Positions 1-10,404 are shown, numbered from the stretch's first letter. The stretch: DNA of 64,000 nt from Herbidospora cretacea (GCF_001570605.1 NZ_BBXG01000021.1:1-64000), one strand, 5' to 3'. Notes: generated by a model from the sequence alone, not told the origin. Translations and numbers: made by a program.

Positions 1-1755
<1,755 letters not shown>

Positions 1756-1779
1756 CCTCTTCGAGCAACAGGAACACAC

Positions 1780-2898
1780 ATGACACAGGTGGAGATCGGG
1801 CGCGGCAAGACCGGGCGGCGCGCCTACGCCCTCGACGAGATCGGCATCGTCCCCTCGCGGCGCACCCGCGACCCCGAGGAGGTGTCGATCTCCTGGCAGA
1901 TCGACGCCTACCGGTTCGACCTGCCGCTCGTCGTCAGCCCGATGGACAGCGTCGTCTCGCCCCGCACGGCGATCGAGATCGGCAGGCTCGGCGGCCTGGG
2001 CGTCCTCGACCTCGAAGGCCTGTGGACCCGCTACGACGACCCGCAGCCGCTGCTCGACGAGGTCGCCGAACTCGGCGCGGCCGCCGCGACCCGGCGGCTC
2101 CAGGAGATCTACACCGCGCCGATCCAAGACGAGCTGATCGGCCGCCGCATCGAGGAGATCCGCGCGGCCGGGGTGACGACCGCGGTGCGGCTGTCCCCGC
2201 AGCGCACGGTCCAGCACCACAAGGCCGTGATCGACGCGGGCGTCGACATCTTCGTGATCCGCGGCACGACCGTCTCGGCCGAACACGTGTCGGGCCGGGC
2301 CGAGCCGCTGAACCTGAAGCAGTTCATCTACGAGCTCGACGTCCCGGTGATCGTGGGCGGCTGCGCCACCTACACGGCGGCGCTCCACCTGATGCGGACC
2401 GGCGCGGCCGGCGTCCTGGTCGGGTTCGGCGGCGGCGCGTCCCACACGACCCGCAACGTGCTGGGCGTCGTGGTGCCGATGGCGACCGCGGTCTCCGACG
2501 TCGCGGCGGCGCGCCGTGACTACATGGACGAATCCGGCGGGCGCTACGTCCACGTCATCGCCGACGGCGGCATGGGCGGCTCGGGCGACATCGCCAAGGC
2601 CATCGCCTGCGGCGCCGACGCGGTCATGGTCGGCTCGCCGCTGGCCCGCGCGGCCGAGGCCCCCGGGCGCGGGTTCCACTGGGGCTCCGAGGCGCACCAC
2701 CCTGATCTGCCCCGCGGACGTCGCGTGGAGTTCGGGACCATAGGGACGCTGGCCGAGATCCTCCACGGTCCGTCGTCGGTGGCCGACGGGTCGATGAACC
2801 TGATGGGCGCGCTGAAGCGGACCATGGCGACGTCGGGCTACTCCGACATCAAGGAGTTCCAGCGCGTCGAGGTCGTGGTGGCCCCGCCGCAGCCGTAA
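1780..2898 (+). CDS. guaB3: GuaB3-type IMPDH/GMP reductase family protein
   Basis: This 372-residue protein is a TIM-barrel relative of IMPDH without CBS domains, of the GuaB3 type that lies beside guaB in many actinobacteria. It keeps substrate-phosphate-binding motifs such as ADGGMGGSGDIAKA (261-274). The loop that should read GPGSICTTR is GGGASHTTR, so the position of the catalytic cysteine is His222. Known from the family: mycobacterial GuaB3 has no demonstrated IMPDH activity, and cyanobacterial GuaB3 is a GMP reductase that uses a cysteine. Cysteine-dependent chemistry is therefore not expected here, and the role may be regulatory or use a different mechanism. It lies 24 nt after guaB and ends at a strong bidirectional terminator. 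Confidence 0.88.
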   Translation: MTQVEIGRGKTGRRAYALDEIGIVPSRRTRDPEEVSISWQIDAYRFDLPLVVSPMDSVVSPRTAIEIGRLGGLGVLDLEGLWTRYDDPQPLLDEVAELGAAAATRRLQEIYTAPIQDELIGRRIEEIRAAGVTTAVRLSPQRTVQHHKAVIDAGVDIFVIRGTTVSAEHVSGRAEPLNLKQFIYELDVPVIVGGCATYTAALHLMRTGAAGVLVGFGGGASHTTRNVLGVVVPMATAVSDVAAARRDYMDESGGRYVHVIADGGMGGSGDIAKAIACGADAVMVGSPLARAAEAPGRGFHWGSEAHHPDLPRGRRVEFGTIGTLAEILHGPSSVADGSMNLMGALKRTMATSGYSDIKEFQRVEVVVAPPQP

Positions 2899-2910
2899 GA
2901 CCGTTCTGGG

Positions 2911-2945
2911 ACGGGGCGCCGGGAGCTTTCCCGGCGCCCCGTTTT
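2911..2945. terminator. Intrinsic terminator between guaB3 and nagA
   Basis: A perfect 14-bp stem (2911-2924 paired with 2929-2942) closes a 4-nt GCTT loop and is followed by TTTT on the plus strand. It sits between the stops of the convergent genes guaB3 and nagA and could end transcription from both sides, although the minus-strand U-tract is weaker. Confidence 0.9.
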
Positions 2946-4066
2946 CAGACCCACTCGCCCTGGCGCATCACGCGGTGGACCTCCAGGTCGTCGTTCAGGA
3001 CGACCAGGTCGGCGCGTTTGCCGACGGCGATGGAGCCGACCTCGGCGTCGAGGCCCAGGGCTCTGGCCGGGTTGAGGGAGGTCACCTCGGTGGCCTGGCT
3101 CAGGGTCAGGCCGTTGAGCCGGACGCCTCGGCGGAAGGCCTTGTCCATGGTCAGGGTGCTCCCGGCGATGGAGCCGCCGCCCTCCAGGCGGGCTTCGCCG
3201 TTTCTGACCTCGACCTTCATGGGGCCCAGGTCGTAGTCGCCGTCGGGCATGCCGGCCGCGTCCATGGCGTCGGTGATGAAGGCCACGCCGCCCTTCGCCG
3301 AGCGGAGGGCCAGGTCGATGACCGCCTCGTGGAGGTGGAAGCCGTCGTTGATCAGCTCCACCGTCACGCGTTCGTCCTCCAGGGCGGCGGTGATCGGGCC
3401 GGGGTCGCGGTGGCCCAGGGGGCGCATGGCGTTGAACAGGTGGGTGGCGACGGTGGCTCCGGCGTCGATGGCGGCGCGGGCCTCGTCGTAGGTGGCGTCG
3501 GTGTGGCCGATGGCGGCGATCACGCCCGACTCTGCGCAGGCGTCGATGGCGGCCAGCGCGCCGGGGAGCTCGGGGGCCACGGTGAACATGCGGGCGTGGC
3601 CCTGGGCCGCCTCGATCAGGTCGGTGAACTCGCTCACCGAGGGGGTGCGGAGCAGCCCCGGGCGGTGGGCGCCGCACCGGGCCGCCGAGATGTACGGGCC
3701 CTCGAAGTGGACCCCGGCCAGCAGGCCCTCGGCGCAGAGCCCGGCCAGCATGCCGGCCGCCGCGCGCAGCGCCTCCAGCGGGGCGGTGACCAGGCTGGCG
3801 ACGGCGGTGGTCGTGCCCCTGGACAGGTGGAAGGCGAAGGCGCGCCTGGCCTGCTCCTCCGAGCCCGCAGGGTAGCCCGCGCCGCCGCCTCCGTGGACGT
3901 GCATGTCGACGAAGCCGGGGACCACCAGGCGGTGGTCCAGCGACTCGCCGTCGCGGGGGGCGGCGCCGTGGCCGATGTGGGTGATGCGGCCCTCCTCGAT
4001 GGAGAGCCAGCCGTCGGTGACCGCGTGTCCGGTGACGACCCGGGCGTTGACGAGGGTCTCGCTCAA
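2945..4066 (-). CDS. nagA: N-acetylglucosamine-6-phosphate deacetylase
   Basis: NagA removes the acetyl group from GlcNAc-6-phosphate during chitin, GlcNAc and peptidoglycan-sugar catabolism, yielding glucosamine-6-phosphate. The 373-residue protein has the amidohydrolase metal motif DMHVHGGGG (His56/His58), the downstream HFEGPYIS segment, the IGHTDA and THLFNAM histidine motifs, and the ITDAMDAAG catalytic-aspartate segment. Its start overlaps the stop of the SIS-domain gene by 4 nt (ATGA at 4063-4066), so the two are translationally coupled. The SIS protein would act on the product, which makes this a compact amino-sugar operon. Confidence 0.95.
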   Translation of the reverse strand: MSETLVNARVVTGHAVTDGWLSIEEGRITHIGHGAAPRDGESLDHRLVVPGFVDMHVHGGGGAGYPAGSEEQARRAFAFHLSRGTTTAVASLVTAPLEALRAAAGMLAGLCAEGLLAGVHFEGPYISAARCGAHRPGLLRTPSVSEFTDLIEAAQGHARMFTVAPELPGALAAIDACAESGVIAAIGHTDATYDEARAAIDAGATVATHLFNAMRPLGHRDPGPITAALEDERVTVELINDGFHLHEAVIDLALRSAKGGVAFITDAMDAAGMPDGDYDLGPMKVEVRNGEARLEGGGSIAGSTLTMDKAFRRGVRLNGLTLSQATEVTSLNPARALGLDAEVGSIAVGKRADLVVLNDDLEVHRVMRQGEWV

Positions 4067-4926
4067 GGAAGGATCACCGATCTCGTGAGGTGGAGGGGCT
4101 CGTCGGGGTTGAGGCCGCGCGCCTGGGCGCGGGCGACGGCCACGCGCTGGATCTTCACCAGTTCGGCCATCGGGTCGCGGCCCGACCCCACGAACGTGCC
4201 GCCGTGGCCGGTCACCTCAGCTTCGAGGCGTTCGGAGGGCCTGCCGAGCATCCACGTCACCCGGCCGGGCCCGGCGATCGAGATCGGGCCGTGGCGGTAT
4301 TCCATCGCCGGGTAGCTCTCTGTCCAGGCCCGCGCCGCCTCGCGCATCTTCAGCGCGCCCTCGGCGGCCAGGCCGATGGCCCAGCCCCGGCCCAGGAAGG
4401 TGTACTGCTCCGCCTCCGGCAGGTCGCCGAGGTCCTCGGCCAGCGCCTGCTCGGCGTGCTCGATCGTCCCGGTCAGGTCCTCGCCGAGGTGGGCGCGGAG
4501 CAGCGCGAGCTGGGTGGTGGCGAAGCGGGTCTGGACGACCGACCGCTCGTCGGCGAAGTCGAGCACGATCACCTCGTGGGCCGCCGTCATCACGGGCGTC
4601 GACGGGTCGGCGGTGATCGCGACGGTCGGCAGCTCCAGGGCGCCCAGCAGGGCCAGCACCTCGGTCGTCGTGCCCGAGCGGGTCAGCGCGAGGACGCGGT
4701 CGTAGGTCCGGCCCAGCGGGAACTCCGAGGCGGCGAACGCGTCGGTCTCGCCCAGGCCGGAGCCCTCCCGGAGGGCGGCGTACGACTGGGCGACGAACCA
4801 GGACGTGCCGCAGCCGACGACGGCGACCCGTTCTCCCGGCCTGGGGAGCGGGGCGTCGGCGGCGAGGTCGGCGGCGCGGGCCCAGCAGGCCGGTTGTGAG
4901 GCTATTTCCGATTCGGTGTGCGTCAC
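4063..4926 (-). CDS. SIS-domain amino-sugar isomerase/deaminase
   Basis: This 287-residue protein has two SIS (sugar isomerase) folds, as in the isomerase half of GlmS and in NagB-II/AgaS-type glucosamine-6-phosphate deaminases. Visible motifs are the phosphosugar-binding VVGCGTSWFVAQ near the N-terminus, the serine-rich LTRSGTTTEVLALL, and the C-terminal EGALKMREAARAWTES helix of GlmS-like proteins. No glutaminase domain is present, so it is not a glucosamine synthase. Overlap with nagA makes conversion of glucosamine-6-phosphate to fructose-6-phosphate plus ammonia the likeliest role. The in-frame start is GTG at 4926, 9 nt after the preceding gene, whose TAA stop is embedded in its GGATAAAG ribosome-binding site. 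Confidence 0.82.
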   Translation of the reverse strand: MTHTESEIASQPACWARAADLAADAPLPRPGERVAVVGCGTSWFVAQSYAALREGSGLGETDAFAASEFPLGRTYDRVLALTRSGTTTEVLALLGALELPTVAITADPSTPVMTAAHEVIVLDFADERSVVQTRFATTQLALLRAHLGEDLTGTIEHAEQALAEDLGDLPEAEQYTFLGRGWAIGLAAEGALKMREAARAWTESYPAMEYRHGPISIAGPGRVTWMLGRPSERLEAEVTGHGGTFVGSGRDPMAELVKIQRVAVARAQARGLNPDEPLHLTRSVILP

Positions 4927-4935
4927 ATCGGCACT

Positions 4936-5502
4936 TTATCCAGTTGTGTACCGACTGACGATCACCGCGTCGTCGCAGGTCCGCGAGTCGACGAGGGTCA
5001 GCCGGAGGCGGTCCTTGATCCCGCTCAGGAACGGGGTGCCGCCCGTCAGGACGACCGGGTGGACGACCATGACGATCTCGTCGAGCAGGCCGAGGCCGGC
5101 CAGCGTCGAGGCCAGGGCGTTGCCGCCGGTCAGCAGGATGTGCCCGCCCTCCTCGTTCTTCAGGGCGGTCAGGTCGGCCTCCACCGACGCGCCGCGGACG
5201 ATCCGCGTGTCGCCGGGCACCTCGGTCAGCGTGTCGGACACGACGACCTTGGGCCGGGCCCGCCACTTGGGCGCGTAGGCGATGTCGTGGGGGTGGGCGT
5301 CCGGGTCCTGGTCGGCGGTGGGCCAGTAGGAGGCCATCCAGCCGTACACGACCCTGCCGTAGAGCAGGATGTCGGTCTCGTCGGTCAGCCCCTCGGAGAA
5401 GGCGGAGAAGTCAGGGCCCACATTGGCCCAGTCGAACGCGCCGCCGGGGCCGTCGATGTAGCCGTCGAGCGAGGTGTTCACCATGTAGATCAGCTTGCGC
5501 AT
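4936..5502 (-). CDS. RibD C-terminal/dihydrofolate reductase-fold protein
   Basis: This 188-residue protein belongs to the RibD_C / DHFR-like reductase superfamily (YwjB/YyaP-type). It shows the N-terminal KLIYMVNTSLDGYIDGPGG strand-loop, the ILLYGRVVYGWMASYW segment and the GGHILLTGGNALASTL nucleotide-binding motif. Such proteins bind NAD(P)H and are often annotated as dihydrofolate reductase family, but the substrate is generally unknown. It starts at an ATG behind GAGGAGCGGAC and lies 9 nt upstream of the SIS gene, so it may be the first gene of the nagA operon. It is divergent from the WGR gene across a 130-nt gap. I do not assign a specific reaction. Confidence 0.8.
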   Translation of the reverse strand: MRKLIYMVNTSLDGYIDGPGGAFDWANVGPDFSAFSEGLTDETDILLYGRVVYGWMASYWPTADQDPDAHPHDIAYAPKWRARPKVVVSDTLTEVPGDTRIVRGASVEADLTALKNEEGGHILLTGGNALASTLAGLGLLDEIVMVVHPVVLTGGTPFLSGIKDRLRLTLVDSRTCDDAVIVSRYTTG

Positions 5503-5593
5503 GTCCGCTCCTCAGATTGTCGTCTCGTCGGTGAGTCGGAGCCGGTCGCGGGTTCTCTACATGCGTACCGGAAAAAATGTCCGCGTCTTCCCC

Positions 5594-5599
5594 TACGCT
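5594..5599 (+). promoter_or_regulatory. Putative -10 element of WGR gene
   Basis: A TACGCT hexamer lies about 34 nt upstream of the WGR-gene ATG in the divergent 5503-5632 gap, followed by an AGGGAGG ribosome-binding site (about 5615-5622). No clear -35 is visible. Confidence 0.3.
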
Positions 5600-5632
5600 C
5601 GCGATCACTGAGCAAAGGGAGGAAATGGGGAT

Positions 5633-7023
5633 ATGACGTACCTGGAGCTGTCCGAGGAAGGCGGCGGGGCGCACAAGTTCTACGAGGCCGTGGTCTCGGG
5701 GACGCGGGTGACCATCACGTACGGCCGCATCGGAGAGAACGGGCAGGTCAAGGTCACCGACTTCCCGACCGAGGAGAAGGCGCGGGCCGCGGCGGCGAAG
5801 AAGGTCGCGGAGAAGACCAAGAAGGGCTACGCCCCGGCGGTGCGAGGGGTCCGGCAGCGCCGGGCGGTCACCCGGCGGGCGATCACCAGCACCCGCTCGA
5901 CCGCCAAGCAGGCCCCCGTGCTGTGGCGGTTCGCCAGCGGCTCGGCCGCGTTCGGCATCTTCGTCGACCGGGAGCGCTGCTGGGTCGGCAACCAGGCCGG
6001 GCACGTCTACACGCTGACGCCCGAAGGCGAGATGACCGGGCGGTACAAGCTGCCCGACGGGGTCAAGTGCATCGTCGCCGACGACTTCTGGATCTACGCG
6101 GGCTGCGACGACGGCAAGGTCTACGACCTGAGCGGGAAGGTGCCTCGGGCGGCGTACGAGATCGCCTCCGACGTCGACATCTACTGGCTCGACATCGCGG
6201 ACGGCGTTTTGGGCGTGTCCGACGACTCCGGGCGGATCACCACGATCGACTACGAGGACGAGTTCCTGTGGGCCCGCACCGGCGGCGGCAGCTCCGGCTG
6301 GATGGTGCGCAACGACTCCGACGCCGTCTACCACGGCCACTCCGGCGGCGTGGCCCGCTACGACCTCCAGGGCAGGCCGCCGACGGCGTCCTGTTCGGCT
6401 GGCAGGAGGAGAAGTCGGTGTACGCCGGCACGGCCAGCCGTACCGTCCACAAACTGGCCAAGTCGGACGGCGCGGTCGAGGCGGTCTACCAGTGCGACGC
6501 GGCGATCTACTCCTGCGCGACCTCGCCCGGCGGCCAGTACGTCTTCGCCGGTGACTCCGCCTCCTCGGTCTACTGCTTCTCGGCCGACGGGACCCGGCTG
6601 TGGAAGCTGGCGACCGGCTACGGCTCGGCGTTCTCCATGCAGTACCTCGACGAGCGCCTCTACATCGTGACCACCGACGGCTCGCTGGCCTGCATCGACG
6701 CGACCGAGCAGGCCATCGCGGCGGCCCGCGAGGGCACCGTCCCGCAGCCCCGCGACGTCAAGATCGCCGCGTCGCTGCCGGTGGTCGAGCCGTCGATCAC
6801 GGTCGAGACGACCACCGACACCGGCGACGGTGTGCTGGTCGAGTGCTTCAGCGAGGGCGGCCGTCTCCGGATCCGCGTCCTCAGCCCCGGCTACGAGAAC
6901 TGGAACGTCCAGTTCCCCCGCGAGATCCGCGAACCCGGCGCCCGGTACGTGGTCGAGGGCATCCGCCCGTCGGGCAACGGCGGCTTCTACCGCGCTTTCG
7001 GAGACATCCGCCGCCTGGTCTGA
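5633..7023 (+). pseudogene. WGR-domain/beta-propeller protein, frameshifted
   Basis: The N-terminal part (frame from 5633) encodes a WGR domain (about residues 1-80, with TYGRIGENGQV), then a basic linker and PQQ/WD-like propeller blades. Around 6375-6382, in a G/C-rich stretch, that frame runs into unrelated sequence, while the frame one base back continues seamlessly (DGVLFGWQEEKSVYAGT onward) through more blades to the stop at 7021-7023. One missing base explains the break; the restored protein would be about 463 residues. WGR domains occur in DNA-repair and MolR-like regulators; the function here is unknown. It is either a recent single-base frameshift mutation or an assembly error, since the downstream half shows no other damage. 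The 3' end overlaps the convergent TetR gene by 37 nt. Confidence 0.8.
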
Positions 7024-7736
7024 TTCTCCAGGCCGTCCAGCAGCAAGGTCAGGCCGCCCGTGAAAGCCTCGTGGGCGGCCTTGTCCCATTCGACTGGGGG
7101 CAGATTGGCCGACCTCGGAAAACGCTCGGCGAAGTCGGGGACCAAGCTGCTCATCAGTCCGGATCTGGCCGTCCACCACTCCTGGTCTGAGGTGCCCGTG
7201 CCGGTGGCGGCGTCGCGGCTCTCCGCGATGGTCCTCGCCGAGCCTCTGACCAGGCTGAACAGGGCGCTCACCGTCGCTCTGACCGCCACGTCGGGGAGGG
7301 CCTCCAGCAGTTTCTCCAGGACCGTCTGTTCGTGGGGGCCCAGGACCGGGCGGGCATGGGAGACCTGGAGGAGCCACGGGTGGCGGAGATAGCGCTCGTG
7401 GACGGCCAGGGCCCAGATCTCGACCGCGTCCCGCCATCCGCTGGGGAGGTCGGGTACCAGCCCGGCGTGCGCGTGGTCGTACATGAGGTCGACGAGTTCT
7501 CGTTTGGTCGGGACGTAGGTGTAGAGGGCCATCGCGGTCCGGCCCAGGCGTTCGCCGACCGCGCGCATCGAGAGGCCGTCGAGGCCTGACTCGTCGGCGA
7601 CGGCGATGGCCGCTTCGAGGATCGCGTCGACGGTCAGGGCCGGTTTGGGGCCGCGTCTGGGCGGGCCGTCGGACGTCGTCCGCCACAGGAGCGCCAGGGT
7701 GCGCTCGGGGTCACCTTGGCCCGCGTAGACGACCAC
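6987..7736 (-). CDS. TetR/AcrR-family transcriptional regulator
   Basis: This is a TetR-type repressor of about 249 residues. A helix-turn-helix lies in the N-terminal third (DAILEAAIAVADESGLDGLS, then MRAVGERLGRTAMALYTYV), followed by a C-terminal ligand-binding domain of the TetR_C type. A TTG at 7745 would be in frame but directly abuts the AAGGAG site (7746-7751); the GTG at 7736 sits 9 nt from it and is the better start. The gene is divergent from an alpha/beta hydrolase across a short gap with two copies of an operator-like sequence, so it probably represses itself and the hydrolase. Ligand unknown. Confidence 0.88.
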   Translation of the reverse strand: MVVYAGQGDPERTLALLWRTTSDGPPRRGPKPALTVDAILEAAIAVADESGLDGLSMRAVGERLGRTAMALYTYVPTKRELVDLMYDHAHAGLVPDLPSGWRDAVEIWALAVHERYLRHPWLLQVSHARPVLGPHEQTVLEKLLEALPDVAVRATVSALFSLVRGSARTIAESRDAATGTGTSDQEWWTARSGLMSSLVPDFAERFPRSANLPPVEWDKAAHEAFTGGLTLLLDGLENQTRRRMSPKAR

Positions 7737-7745
7737 GCGTTTCAA

Positions 7746-7800
7746 CTCCTTACGGCATAAGCTATTGTCGTCGGTCTGAAATAGCTTACGGCATAAGGAG
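7746..7800. promoter_or_regulatory. Duplicated TetR operator-like sites
   Basis: The 13-mer CTTACGGCATAAG (imperfect dyad CTTA-N5-TAAG) occurs twice in direct orientation at 7749-7761 and 7785-7797, 36 bp apart. Between them AAGCTATT (7759-7766) and AATAGCTT (7780-7787) form a perfect inverted repeat. Each 13-mer overlaps the ribosome-binding site of one divergent gene: AAGGAG on the minus strand for the TetR gene and AAGGAG at 7795-7800 for the hydrolase. Occupancy would be expected to block both genes. Repressor binding is inferred from position. Confidence 0.7.
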
Positions 7801-7807
7801 ATCGCTG

Positions 7808-8629
7808 ATGTACGCCACTCTCCACGACGGCGCCCGGATCGAGATCGAAGTCCACGGCCAGGGGCCCGCCCTCCTGCTCCCCGTCGACCCCCGGCCCGCC
7901 GGCGACGGGCCGGCGGCGGAGGCCCTGCGGGCCTGGGGAGGCGAGCCCGGCCTCGGGTCCAACCTGGTCGACGGGCTCAAGGGCCGGTTCACGGTGATCG
8001 CGTTCGACTACGAGGGGCACTGTCTGGCCGTGCCGAAGAAGGATCTGACGCCCGGGAACGCGGTGAGCGACCTGCTCGCCGTCGCGGACGCGGCGGGGGC
8101 GGAGACCTTCGCCTACTACGGCTACTCCTGGCTCGCCATGATGGGGCTCCAGCTCGCGATCCGGTCGGACCGCGTCACCGAACTGGTGATGGGGGGCTAC
8201 CCGCCCCTCCACGGCCCCTACCGGGAGATGCTCGCCGTCACCGAGGCGGCCTGGGAGTACGCCAGGAACCCGGAGCCGCCGGCGGAGAACGTCGCCCCGG
8301 GCGACTGGGACAGCTCCACGCCGAGCGCCAGTCCCGACCAGACCGGGCAGTTCATGGCCCTCTATCAGGAGCTCCAGGAATTCGACGACCGGGCCGTCAC
8401 GTTGCACATCCCCCGGCTGTGCTTCGCCGGGTCCGGGGACGCCATCGTCTACGGCGACAAGTGGGGCGGGGTCACGGTCGACATCGCCGGGCCGCTGCTC
8501 CGGCACCGGGAAGAGATCGAGGCGAGGGGCTGGGAGGTCCGGGTCCTCGACGGGCTCGACCACATGAGTGCCATGCGGTCGGAGGTCGTGCTGCCGATCC
8601 TGACAGGATGGGTAGGACGACACGGGTAG
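7808..8629 (+). CDS. Alpha/beta-fold hydrolase
   Basis: This 273-residue cytosolic protein has the alpha/beta-hydrolase fold. The nucleophile elbow is YGYSWLAMMG (Ser of G-Y-S-W-L), the oxyanion region is near the N-terminal HGQGPALLLPVDPR, and the terminal catalytic histidine is probably in LDGLDHMSAM. No signal peptide is seen. The start is an ATG with an AAGGAG site 8 nt upstream, embedded in the second operator repeat. Divergence from a TetR gene suggests induction by a small molecule that may be its substrate. The substrate cannot be read from sequence. Confidence 0.85.
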   Translation: MYATLHDGARIEIEVHGQGPALLLPVDPRPAGDGPAAEALRAWGGEPGLGSNLVDGLKGRFTVIAFDYEGHCLAVPKKDLTPGNAVSDLLAVADAAGAETFAYYGYSWLAMMGLQLAIRSDRVTELVMGGYPPLHGPYREMLAVTEAAWEYARNPEPPAENVAPGDWDSSTPSASPDQTGQFMALYQELQEFDDRAVTLHIPRLCFAGSGDAIVYGDKWGGVTVDIAGPLLRHREEIEARGWEVRVLDGLDHMSAMRSEVVLPILTGWVGRHG

Positions 8630-8661
8630 GCGCTTAGCCGTACAAAGGGAGAGTTATACCC

Positions 8662-10404
8662 ATGACCGCGCTTATGGGGACAGGGCGGCTGGGGCCGGCG
8701 GAGCGATACGCGGCCCTGTCGCAGATGGCGGCGCAGGAGCTCGACGTCGTGGTGGTCGGCGGCGGCGTGGTCGGCGCGGGGGTCGCGCTCGACGCGGCCA
8801 CGCGGGGGCTGTCGGTGGGGCTCGTGGAGGCGCGCGACTACGCCTCGGGCACCTCGTCGAGGTCGTCCAAGCTGATCCACGGCGGGCTGCGCTACCTCGA
8901 ACAGCTCAACTTCGACCTGGTCAGAGAGGCCCTCCAGGAGCGGGCGCTGCTGCTGCAGCGGATCGCGCCGCACCTGGTCCGGCCGGTGCCGTTCCTGTTC
9001 CCGCTGACCCACGCGGGGTGGGAGCGGCCCTATGTGGGCGCGGGGCTGGTCCTCTACGACTCCCTCGGGTTCTCCTTCGGCTTCACCCGGGGCGTGCCGG
9101 GGCACCGGCACCTGTCCCGCACCCGCGCGCTGCGGCTGGCCCCGGCGCTGCGGAAGTCGGCGTTCAAGGGGGCCGTCCAGTATTGGGACGCCCAGGTCGA
9201 CGACGCCCGCTACGTCATGACGATGCTGCGCACCGCCGCGACCTACGGCGCCCACGTCGCCTCCCGCACCCAGGTGGTCGGGTTCCTCCGGGAGGGGGAG
9301 CGGGTCACCGGCGTCCGGGTCCGTGACCTGGAGACCGGCGAGGAGATCGACATCCGGGCCAAGCAGGTCGTCAACGCGACCGGGGTGTGGACCGACGACA
9401 TCCAGGAGCTCGTGGGCGGGCGCGGGCAGATCCACGTGAAGGCGTCGAAGGGCGTCCACCTGCTGGTGCCCCGGGATCGCATCCACTCGCTGACCGGGAT
9501 CATCCTCCGTACCGAGAAATCGGTCCTTTTCGTGATCCCGTGGGGGCGCCACTGGATCATCGGCACCACCGACACCGAATGGACCCTCGACCTGGCCCAC
9601 CCGGCCGCCTCGCGGACCGACATCGACTACGTGCTCGACCACGTCAACGAGGTCCTGGCGGTGCCCCTCACGAGAGACGACGTCGAGGGAGTGTACGCCG
9701 GCCTGCGGCCGCTGCTGCGCGGCGAGTCGGAGCAGACGTCCAAGCTCTCCCGCGAACACGTCGTCGCCCACCCGGTGCCGGGGCTGGTGCTGGTCGCGGG
9801 CGGCAAGTTCACCACCTACCGGAAGATGGCCGCCGACGCGGTCGACGCGGTGGTCCACGGCCTGGCCACGCGGGTGCCGCCCTCCTGCACCGACACCGTC
9901 CCGCTCGCGGGGGCCGAGGGCTACCAGGCCCGCTGGAACTCCCGCTACCGGCTGGCCCAGCAGTCGGGGCTCCACGTCGCCCGCATCGAGCACCTCCTCC
10001 AGCGCTACGGCTCGATGATGGACGAGGTCCTCGCCCTCATCGAGGAGGACCCGGGCCTGGCCCGCCCGCTGACCGGCGCCGACGACCACCTGCGGGCCGA
10101 GGTCGTCTACGCCGCCACCCACGAGGGCGCCCGGCACCTCAACGACGTGCTCAGCCGGCGCACCCACATCTCCATCGAGACCTTCCACCGCGGCCTGGCC
10201 GTCGCCGAGGAGGTCGCCCAGCTCCTCGCGGGGCCGCTGGGCTGGGACGACGACCAGGTCAAACGTGAGGTGGAGTACTACACCAAGCGGATCGAGGCCG
10301 AGCGCGCCGCCCAGGAGACCGACACCGACCAGGAGGCCGACGCGATCACCATCGGCGCGCCGGAGATCGTCCCGGTGGCCGCGCCCGATCGCGATCCGGT
10401 CTAG
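8662..10404 (+). CDS. glpD: Aerobic glycerol-3-phosphate dehydrogenase
   Basis: GlpD oxidises sn-glycerol-3-phosphate to dihydroxyacetone phosphate, passing electrons through FAD to quinone at the membrane. The 580-residue protein starts its Rossmann FAD-binding site at VVVVGGGVVGAGVALDAATR, followed by the family's SSRSSKLIHGGLRYLEQ signature. The C-terminal DAO_C domain carries HEGARHLNDVLSRRTH. Length matches bacterial GlpD. The ATG is preceded by AAAGGGAGAG. No glpF or glpK is adjacent; the preceding gene is the alpha/beta hydrolase. Its stop overlaps that of the convergent lipoprotein gene (CTAG, 10401-10404). Confidence 0.94.
   Translation: MTALMGTGRLGPAERYAALSQMAAQELDVVVVGGGVVGAGVALDAATRGLSVGLVEARDYASGTSSRSSKLIHGGLRYLEQLNFDLVREALQERALLLQRIAPHLVRPVPFLFPLTHAGWERPYVGAGLVLYDSLGFSFGFTRGVPGHRHLSRTRALRLAPALRKSAFKGAVQYWDAQVDDARYVMTMLRTAATYGAHVASRTQVVGFLREGERVTGVRVRDLETGEEIDIRAKQVVNATGVWTDDIQELVGGRGQIHVKASKGVHLLVPRDRIHSLTGIILRTEKSVLFVIPWGRHWIIGTTDTEWTLDLAHPAASRTDIDYVLDHVNEVLAVPLTRDDVEGVYAGLRPLLRGESEQTSKLSREHVVAHPVPGLVLVAGGKFTTYRKMAADAVDAVVHGLATRVPPSCTDTVPLAGAEGYQARWNSRYRLAQQSGLHVARIEHLLQRYGSMMDEVLALIEEDPGLARPLTGADDHLRAEVVYAATHEGARHLNDVLSRRTHISIETFHRGLAVAEEVAQLLAGPLGWDDDQVKREVEYYTKRIEAERAAQETDTDQEADAITIGAPEIVPVAAPDRDPV

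Noticed and set aside
6370-6386. Programmed ribosomal frameshift in the WGR gene
   Set aside because: I see no slippery heptamer or strong downstream structure at the junction; a one-base deletion or sequencing error is simpler.
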